Below are positions 28,801 through 34,298 of a stretch of 34,298 nt of DNA, in pieces. This stretch comes from Novosphingobium sp. (lineage in GTDB: Bacteria; Pseudomonadota; Alphaproteobacteria; Sphingomonadales; Sphingomonadaceae), in assembly GCA_013822005.1 (NCBI GenBank), contig PNJT01000008.1, forward strand, positions 1-34,298, given 5' to 3'. Numbering within the stretch: the first letter of the stretch is position 1; each line of letters opens with the position of its first letter. Below the pieces are notes generated by a model. It worked only from the letters and a program-made list of their open reading frames with translations. It ran no database searches and was not told the origin of the DNA. The position numbers and the translations under genes were made by a program.

Positions 28801-29196
28801 ACTCCCGAACAGCGCGCTGCCATCGCAGACCTTGCCGAGGAACTCGACGCCACCCGCAAGGCGGCGCTGGCCGAAGTGCCCGGCCTGACCATGACCGAGC
28901 TGTACAACTGGCGCGACAAGCTGCGCGTCGGTGTGGAGCTTTCCGCGCAAGATGCCGACCGCGCCCGCCAGGCGCGGGCCGGGATTGTCGATCAGCTTCA
29001 CCAGCAAATCGATGCTGCCGTGGCGGCGGCCTATGGCTGGGCCGATGATTGGAAGAATGGCGACCTGCCCCCCGCCGAAGTGGTCGCCCGGCTGGTCGCG
29101 CTCAATGCGGAGCGCGCCGAAGAGGAGCGCCAGGGCGAGGTCCGCTGGCTGCGCCCCGACTACCAGATCCCGCGCTTTGCGGCGAAGCAGGCCTAA
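25882..29196 (+). CDS. MmeI-like single-chain restriction-modification enzyme (Type IIG/IIL-like: nuclease + N6-adenine methyltransferase + TRD)
   Basis: 1104 aa, GTG start; N-terminal PD-(D/E)xK as D-x9-E-x-K (RIDLYKRDCFILEAKQ); methyltransferase motif I LDPACGTGNFLY; motif IV VGNPPFIGG; C-terminal TRD region and helical tail ending AAVAAAYGWADDW...LRPDYQIPRFA. Confidence 0.88.
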   Translation: MDIAAFIAKYWGKPGGAERATYQMFLTELAQMLGAPTPDPGSGGGELGNYQFEGPVKSEAVFLSKANKRIDLYKRDCFILEAKQSQLKPGEVLPLDPPEEALEPVYDLFGNITGHQSPGGRRKPRYDRLMADARVQAERYMLALPSGHRPPPFLIVADIGRAFELYFDYTGDGRGYGFFPDQQSYRIVLTALGEADQVGSTGLSAFDLLKAIWLDPASVDPRKKAVAVTRDIAARLSRVAEALEAEERTRNPGKADFEVALGIEKTSLFLMRVLFCMFAEDVELLPKGSFTQFLEEARGKSAQWWSSGLHDLWAKMNQAEEVNRFWPYGDAIVRYFNGNLFSSASVYNLPQEFKGELWEAAKRDWRSVEPAIFGTLLEQVLTQAERSKLGAHYTPRPYVQRLVNATIGDLLVPEWEAARDAARAAELAGDHPAAMEALGRFHQRLCAIRVLDPACGTGNFLYVAMELLLQLESEAIQLAAELGEPLSPKVHPNQFLGLELNPRAAVIAELVLWIGWLRHRLANQPEAIGDPVLPTLSNINFGTHGGYDAVLRHKPTGEADTDNPVIPDWPEADFIVGNPPFIGGKDLRAKLGGDYAEALWKANPRVPKSADFVMQWWDRAAHLLTAQDSPLRRFGFVTTNSITQTFSRRVIEGYLGKPSVTLPGGEGLGVGVPPQPDSTEPPPPAPPHRGGEQAGEERTLSLILAIPDHPWTRATKDAAAVRIAMTVAEAGVKHGKLIEIVSEGGLDTDNPVLEEREAEGRINPDLKLGADATSVVTLKANEGLASPGVKLHGAGFIVSPQEAAHLGLGKREGLEVHIRPYRNGRDLLQNSRGMMVIDLLGLDEKAVRQRYPEVYQHLLETVKGERDANRRDSYRKLWWIFGEPRKDLRPALAGLPRYIATVETAKHRVFQFLDAAILPDNMIVVTASDDAFQLGILSSSWHVDWSLGIGGTLEDRPRYNKSQIFDPFPFPDPTPEQRAAIADLAEELDATRKAALAEVPGLTMTELYNWRDKLRVGVELSAQDADRARQARAGIVDQLHQQIDAAVAAAYGWADDWKNGDLPPAEVVARLVALNAERAEEERQGEVRWLRPDYQIPRFAAKQA
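27863..27954. repeat. 92-bp palindromic repeat inside the MmeI-like coding sequence
   Basis: 36-nt arms ccctccccggcggggaggggttaggggtgggggttc (27863-27898) and gaacccccacccccagcccctccccaccggggaggg (27919-27954); 33/36 complementary, 20-nt spacer. Confidence 0.88.
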
Positions 29197-30350
29197 ACCG
29201 CCCCGCCAGCCGCGAAGCCGCTCGCCCAGGCCCACTGGAAATTGTAGCCGCCCAGCCAGCCGGTCACGTCCACCGCCTCGCCGATGGCGTAGAGGCCGGG
29301 GACCTTGCGTGCTTCCATCGTCTGACTGGAAAGCTCGGCGGTGCTGATCCCGCCTACGGTGACTTCGGCCTTGGCATAGCCTTCGCTGCCATTGGGGGTG
29401 AAGTGCCAGTCGGCGAGCCGCGCCTCGGCGGCTGCCAGTGCCTTGTCTGACAGGTTGCCCAGTTCGCCTGCGAGGCCGAGCCGATCGAGCAAAGCCGAGG
29501 CCAGCCGTTCGGGCAGTGCATCGCCCAGCACCGTGCGCAGCGCCTTGCGGGGGTTCTGCCGCTTGGCCTCGAGCAGCCAGCCGCGCTGAGCTTCGGGCAG
29601 GAAATCGATCCCCACATCGTCGCCGCGCTTCCAATAGCTGGAGACTTGCAGGATTGCCGGGCCGCTCAGGCCGCGGTGCGTGAACAGCGCCGCCTCCCGG
29701 AACTTGGCCTTGTTGCAGCGCGCCTCGACCGGTGCGGCAACCCCGCTGAGTTCGCGGAACAGCACGTCCTCGCCGCCGAGCGTCAGCGGGACCAGCGCCG
29801 GGCGCGGCTCGACCACCTTGAGCCCGAACTGGCGGGCAAGGTCATAGGCCAGCGCGCTCGCGCCCAGCTTGGGGATCGAGGGACCGCCAGTGGCGATGAC
29901 CAGCGCGGGGGCGCTGGCGCCATTGACGTGGAGGCGCCCGTCGCGGTGTTCGACCGGACCAGTTGGCTCGCCCAGTCGCAAGGTCACCCCGCCTTGCTCG
30001 CAAAGCTCGAGCAACATCGCCAGCACCTGCCGCGCTGATCCGTCGCAGAACAGCTGGCCCAGGGTCTTTTCGTGCCAGGCGATCTTGTGGCCTTCGACCA
30101 GTTCGAGGAAATCGCGCGGGGTGTAGCGCGCCAGTGCCGACTTGGCGAAATGCGGGTTGGCGCTGAGGAAGCGGTCGGGCGCGGTGTGCAGGTTGGTGAA
30201 ATTGCACCGCCCCCCGCCCGAAATCAGGATCTTGCGACCGGGCTCGGCATTGTGGTCCAGCACCAGCACCCGCCGCCCGCGCTGCCCGGCCTGGGCGGCG
30301 CAGAACAGTCCGGCGGCCCCGGCACCCAGGATGATGGCATCGTAAGTCAT
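29193..30350 (-). CDS. NAD(P)/FAD-dependent oxidoreductase, HI0933/YhiN-like (BaiN-type) family
   Basis: MTYDAIILGAGAAGLFCAAQAGQRGRRVLVLDHNAEPGRKILISGGGRCNFTNL; C-terminal GLYAIGEAVDVTGWLGGYNFQWAWASGFAAG. Confidence 0.92.
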   Translation of the reverse strand: MTYDAIILGAGAAGLFCAAQAGQRGRRVLVLDHNAEPGRKILISGGGRCNFTNLHTAPDRFLSANPHFAKSALARYTPRDFLELVEGHKIAWHEKTLGQLFCDGSARQVLAMLLELCEQGGVTLRLGEPTGPVEHRDGRLHVNGASAPALVIATGGPSIPKLGASALAYDLARQFGLKVVEPRPALVPLTLGGEDVLFRELSGVAAPVEARCNKAKFREAALFTHRGLSGPAILQVSSYWKRGDDVGIDFLPEAQRGWLLEAKRQNPRKALRTVLGDALPERLASALLDRLGLAGELGNLSDKALAAAEARLADWHFTPNGSEGYAKAEVTVGGISTAELSSQTMEARKVPGLYAIGEAVDVTGWLGGYNFQWAWASGFAAGGAV

Positions 30351-30490
30351 TCCTCCCCCTTGGGGGAGGGGGACCATCCTCGAAGAGGATGGTGGAGGGG
30401 CACGTGCGAGTTGTCCGGACGCCGCAGGAAAATCCGCCTGTGCCCCTCCACCATGCTACGCATGGTCCCCCTCCCCTGAAGGGGAGGAAT
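30349..30490. repeat. about 142-bp palindromic element between two oxidoreductase genes
   Basis: attcctcccccttgggggagggggaccatcctcgaagaggatggtggaggggcac (30349-30403) vs reverse complement of 30440-30490 attcctccccttcaggggagggggaccatgcgtagcatggtggaggggcac. Confidence 0.9.
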
Positions 30491-32090
30491 GGAGCATGTC
30501 CAGCGCCAGCGCTTCGGCAACCTTGATCCCATCAACCGCGGCCGAAAGGATCCCGCCGGCATAGCCCGCCCCTTCGCCAGCCGGGTACAGCCCGCGGGTG
30601 TTGATGCTTTGCAGGTCAGCGCCGCGCTTGATCCGGATCGGCGCGGAGGTGCGGGTTTCGACCCCGGTTATCACCGCGTCGGGATGGTCGTAACCGGGGA
30701 CCTGACGGCCGAACACCGGCAGCGCCTCGCGCAGGGCGTCGGTGACGAACGCGGGCAGGACTTCGCCCAGGTCGGTGGGCTTCACCCCCGGCTTGTAGCT
30801 CGGTTCGACCACGCCGAATTCGGTCGAGGGCTGTCCCGCCAGGAAATCGCCGACCCTCTGCCCGGGCGCATGATAGTTCGAGCCCCCTGCCACGAAGGCC
30901 TTTTCCTCCAGCGCGCGTTGCAGGCGAACCCCGGCCAGCGGATCGCCGGGGAAATCGCGTTCCGGATCGATGTCCACCACCAGCCCCGAATTGGCGTTGA
31001 ACTCAGCCCGCGAATACTGGCTCATGCCGTTGGTGACGACCCGGCCTTCTTCGCTGGTCGCGGCGACGACCCGGCCGCCGGGGCACATGCAGAACGAATA
31101 GACCGCCCGGCCATTGCTGGCCTGGTGGGACAAGGCGTAGGCCGCCGCGCCCAGGATCGGGTTGCCGGCATTGGGGCCAAAGCGGGCCTTGTCGATCCAG
31201 CTCTGCGGGTGCTCGATGCGCACACCGATGGCGAATGGCTTGGCTTCCACATACACGCCGGCAGCACACAAGGCCTCAAACGTGTCGCGCGCCGAATGGC
31301 CGACCGCCAGCACTGCGTGGCGCGCGGGCAGAGTCTCGCCGGTCGAGAGCTTGAGCGCGGCCAGTTGCCCGTCCTCGATCACGAAGTCCTCGACCCGGGT
31401 GCCGAACCGGTATTCCCCGCCCAGCGCCTCGATCGTCTCGCGGATGCTGATCACCATGGTGACCAGCCGGAACGTGCCGATATGCGGGTGGGCCTCGGTC
31501 AGGATCTCTTCCGGCGCCCCGGCCTTGACGAACTCCGCCAGGACCTTGCGGCCCAGATGCCTTGGGTCCTTGATCCGGCTGTAGAGCTTGCCGTCGGAAA
31601 AGGTCCCCGCCCCGCCCTCGCCGAACTGGGCGTTGCTCTCGGTCTCGAGCACCGCGCGGCGCCACAGCCCCCAGGTGTCCTTGGTCCGCTCGCGCACCGC
31701 CTTGCCGCGCTCGATCACGATCGGTTTGAGGCCCATTTGCGCCAGGATCAGCGCCGCGAGCAGCCCGCAAGGTCCGGCCCCGATCACCACCGGACGCTTC
31801 CCGCTCCAGCCCTCGGGCGCACGGACCGGGAATTTGTAAGCGGTATCGGGCGTGGGCTGGACATGCGGATCGCCTGTCAGCCGGGCCAGCAATGCTGCTT
31901 CGTCGGTCACTTCGACATCGAAGCTGTAGACCAGCCTGATTGCCGCCTTCTTGCGCGCATCATTGCCGCGCCGGACAAGCCGGAAGCGCACCAGTTCGGC
32001 CGGCGCAATTCCCAGCCGCGCGGCAATCGCCGGCTCCACCGCTTCAGGCGGATGATCAAGCGGCAAGGCAAGGTTGGAGAGGCGGATCAT
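30456..32090 (-). CDS. FAD-dependent dehydrogenase (COG2509-like)
   Basis: 544 aa; KRPVVIGAGPCGLLAALILAQMGLKPIVIERGKAVRERTKDTWGLWRRAVLETESNAQFGEGGAGTFSDGKLYSRIKDP; C-terminal GLYPAGEGAGYAGGILSAAVDGIKVAEAL. Confidence 0.9.
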   Translation of the reverse strand: MIRLSNLALPLDHPPEAVEPAIAARLGIAPAELVRFRLVRRGNDARKKAAIRLVYSFDVEVTDEAALLARLTGDPHVQPTPDTAYKFPVRAPEGWSGKRPVVIGAGPCGLLAALILAQMGLKPIVIERGKAVRERTKDTWGLWRRAVLETESNAQFGEGGAGTFSDGKLYSRIKDPRHLGRKVLAEFVKAGAPEEILTEAHPHIGTFRLVTMVISIRETIEALGGEYRFGTRVEDFVIEDGQLAALKLSTGETLPARHAVLAVGHSARDTFEALCAAGVYVEAKPFAIGVRIEHPQSWIDKARFGPNAGNPILGAAAYALSHQASNGRAVYSFCMCPGGRVVAATSEEGRVVTNGMSQYSRAEFNANSGLVVDIDPERDFPGDPLAGVRLQRALEEKAFVAGGSNYHAPGQRVGDFLAGQPSTEFGVVEPSYKPGVKPTDLGEVLPAFVTDALREALPVFGRQVPGYDHPDAVITGVETRTSAPIRIKRGADLQSINTRGLYPAGEGAGYAGGILSAAVDGIKVAEALALDMLHSSPSGEGDHA

Positions 32091-32163
32091 CGCCGCGCCA
32101 TAGGCCCTGAGATGCCTTCAGGGAAGCATCGGCGTTGTCCGGCACCCTGAACCCAAAAAGGAT

Positions 32164-32189
32164 TGGGCCGACAATCGCTTGCCGGCCCG
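32164..32189 (-). terminator. possible terminator downstream of the second autotransporter
   Basis: GGGCCG (32165-32170)/CGGCCC (32183-32188) hairpin; read on the minus strand it is followed by AATCCTTTTT. Confidence 0.45.
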
Positions 32190-32215
32190 TCCCAAGTGCC
32201 TTGTGTTCTTGCGGA

Positions 32216-34297
32216 TCAGAACGAAAGGCGGATGCCCCCGTTCACGCCGTGGCTGTTAAGATCGTTGCGAAACGAGCCCTGATATCCCACGAACACGCCG
32301 GCACTGCCACCGATCTTGGCGCTGAGCCCGGCATTGACATCGATCACAGACCGCCCCGAACCAATGGTCGAAACCGTAAATGTTCCGCCGGTCACGCCGT
32401 TAAAATAGGCACTGACGCTGCCCGGATTCTCGTTCACGTCGTAACGGTAGGCCACATTGAGGTAAGGCGAGATCGAACCCATTGGAGCCGCTATCCGCGC
32501 GCCGACCACCAGGTCGGTCCGTTTGGCATCGATTTGGTTCACCGTCAGGTTGAGCGCGCCCATTCCCGCTTCGGTGAAGCCGTTGACTTGCCCGGAAGCG
32601 AAATTGACCCCGACATAGGGAACGAAGGTGAACTTTTCCCCGCCCATGTCATAGCCCAGTGTCAGCACTCCCTTGAACAGGTTGCCCTTGGTGCTGGCTG
32701 TCGCAATACCCGAAATCAGGGTCTGGCCGCTACCGCCCGAGACAACCTTGGTCGCGGTGATATCGCCCGAAACGTAAGCCACCTGGGCATTCACGTGAAG
32801 CTTGTCCGCCGCATAGCCGACATAGCCGCCAACTTGCCAGGACTTGCTCTTGCCCGCGGAATTGCCGCCCAGGTAGGTCACCTTGTCTTCGCTATAGCCG
32901 CCGGCCACGCCGAATCGCAGGTTGTCCGTTCCGAGGTCGGCACCGATCGCCCCGCCGGTGATCGAATGGTCGTTACCCATCCGGTAATCACCGCGGTCCT
33001 TGCCGCTGCCCCAGCTGCCGTAGGCGTTGATCCACAGCCCGGTCTTGGCATCGTCGCTGCCATTTTCGGCCAGGCGAAGCGCAACCTGGCGCGTGAACAG
33101 TTCACCCTGGTCCAGCAGAGAGGTGGCATAGGCACCATAGGGTTCGGGGCTGGCCGTGGTGAACAGCGCCTCGGCCTGGGCCGCGGTCATGTTGTCGATC
33201 TTGAGGATTGTCGGGGCCGCACCCGCGCTGCCGATGATCCCGGTCAGGCCATTGGCAACCGCGACCTGGTTGGGATTGGTGGCCGCAGTGTTGTAGGCGG
33301 TGCGAACCACGACCAGGCGATAGTTGTTGCCCTGGATCCCGCCGCCGTTGGCAACCGCGTTGGACAGGTTCAGGAAGGCCGAGATATTGGTTCCGGTGAC
33401 CGTGGCAAAGCTGCCGGTGATCCCGCCGGTGGTGGTGATGATGTCAAAGTTCGTCCCCGCCACATAGAGGTTGCTGTTCCTGGTGATCGCCAGTGTTCCG
33501 GCCAGGGTGGCGGTGCCGGGTACGCCCGAAACGGCGATCCGGTCAAAGTCGACCCCGGCGACAACCGTGCTGGTCCCGTTGGAGAGCACTTCGGCCGCAT
33601 AGGTCCCGCTTGAGCCCTGCGTGTAGCTGCCCACAACGGCCAGAATCCCAGGGCTCAGGCCCGGCGAAACCGTGCCGTTGCTGGTCACGGCCCCGACAAT
33701 GGTACCCGGCGCAGTGCCGATCCCGCCGCGCAGCGTGCCGCCCGAAGCGACAGTCACCGTTGGCGAGGTCAAGGTGCCATCGACCCGCAGCGTCGCCCCG
33801 CTGGCCACGGTGGTGGTCGCCGCGCTCAACGTGCCGTCGAGATCGAGCGTGCCGGCATTGACGCCAAGGTTGCCGGTCAGCACGCTGCCAGCCCCTGTGA
33901 GGGCGAAAGTTCCCGTCCCAACCTTGGTCAGACCGCCCGATCCGGCCGCAAACTGACCCGAGAAGGTGGTCGATGCATTGTTGCCGCCGGTGGTCAGTAC
34001 ATTGCCATCCGTCTGCACAGTTCCCGAACCCGACAGCGCGCCGATCGCCTGGTTGCCGACGAAACCGCCAAACTGATCGCCCAAAGTGCCGTTAATGATG
34101 TGGGTCGAATTGGCGCTGAGGCCATTGAGGCTGAGCGCGCCAAGCATATTGCCAACCGCCACCGTGGTCGTGCCCGAGTAGGTGTTCGTCCCGGCCAGCC
34201 CGACGGTGCCTTGAATTTCGACATTGCCGGTCCCCGACATATTGCCGCCATAAATATCGAACGACCCGGTCAAAATGACATTTGCATTGTTGACCAC
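32216..34297 (-). CDS. autotransporter, N-terminus beyond window end (partial)
   Basis: PATR-like repeats (GGLTKVGTGTFALTGAGSVLTGNLGVNAGTLDLDG); C-terminal barrel from LFTRQVALRLAENGSDDAKTGLWINAYGSWGSG to terminal GIRLSF. Confidence 0.93.
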   Translation of the reverse strand: MVNNANVILTGSFDIYGGNMSGTGNVEIQGTVGLAGTNTYSGTTTVAVGNMLGALSLNGLSANSTHIINGTLGDQFGGFVGNQAIGALSGSGTVQTDGNVLTTGGNNASTTFSGQFAAGSGGLTKVGTGTFALTGAGSVLTGNLGVNAGTLDLDGTLSAATTTVASGATLRVDGTLTSPTVTVASGGTLRGGIGTAPGTIVGAVTSNGTVSPGLSPGILAVVGSYTQGSSGTYAAEVLSNGTSTVVAGVDFDRIAVSGVPGTATLAGTLAITRNSNLYVAGTNFDIITTTGGITGSFATVTGTNISAFLNLSNAVANGGGIQGNNYRLVVVRTAYNTAATNPNQVAVANGLTGIIGSAGAAPTILKIDNMTAAQAEALFTTASPEPYGAYATSLLDQGELFTRQVALRLAENGSDDAKTGLWINAYGSWGSGKDRGDYRMGNDHSITGGAIGADLGTDNLRFGVAGGYSEDKVTYLGGNSAGKSKSWQVGGYVGYAADKLHVNAQVAYVSGDITATKVVSGGSGQTLISGIATASTKGNLFKGVLTLGYDMGGEKFTFVPYVGVNFASGQVNGFTEAGMGALNLTVNQIDAKRTDLVVGARIAAPMGSISPYLNVAYRYDVNENPGSVSAYFNGVTGGTFTVSTIGSGRSVIDVNAGLSAKIGGSAGVFVGYQGSFRNDLNSHGVNGGIRLSF

Positions 34298-34298
34298 A

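Noticed and set aside
27863-30490. CRISPR array
   Set aside because: The repeats seen are inverted and dispersed, not regularly spaced direct repeats, and no cas genes are present
30489-32150. 553-aa plus-strand ORF opposite the FAD dehydrogenase
   Set aside because: Antisense artefact; the opposite strand has clear FAD-binding motifs

Overview
GC-rich chromosomal window with the gene content and repeats of an alphaproteobacterium, probably Sphingomonadales (lineage inferred from protein character, not tested). Most of it is conserved core: a secreted amidase, trigger factor, tRNA-Leu(TAG), SppA, pyrB with a dihydroorotase-like pyrC', a ParA-like/RHH/TPR-SPOR cluster, a SEL1-SPOR protein, a DUF418 membrane protein, Der GTPase, a CHAP protein, DUF3297, tRNA-Val(CAC), a secreted beta-helix-like protein, SerS, SurE, an NlpD-like LysM/LytM protein, RimO and two FAD-dependent oxidoreductases. 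Two autotransporters are present; the second is cut by the window end. Accessory content is a DUF433/DUF5615 toxin-antitoxin-like pair and a single-chain MmeI-like restriction-modification enzyme. The observations most worth checking are: (1) a GEMM-like (c-di-GMP-I riboswitch-like) sequence in the leader of the MmeI-like gene; (2) a 92-bp palindromic repeat inserted in frame inside that same gene; (3) another palindromic element of related G/C-rich sequence that supplies the stop codon of one oxidoreductase gene and the ribosome-binding region of the next; (4) a dihydroorotase homologue that has lost its catalytic metal ligands; (5) an orphan ParA-like/RHH/SPOR module. All calls come from reading the sequence and the supplied ORF translations; no database search was run.
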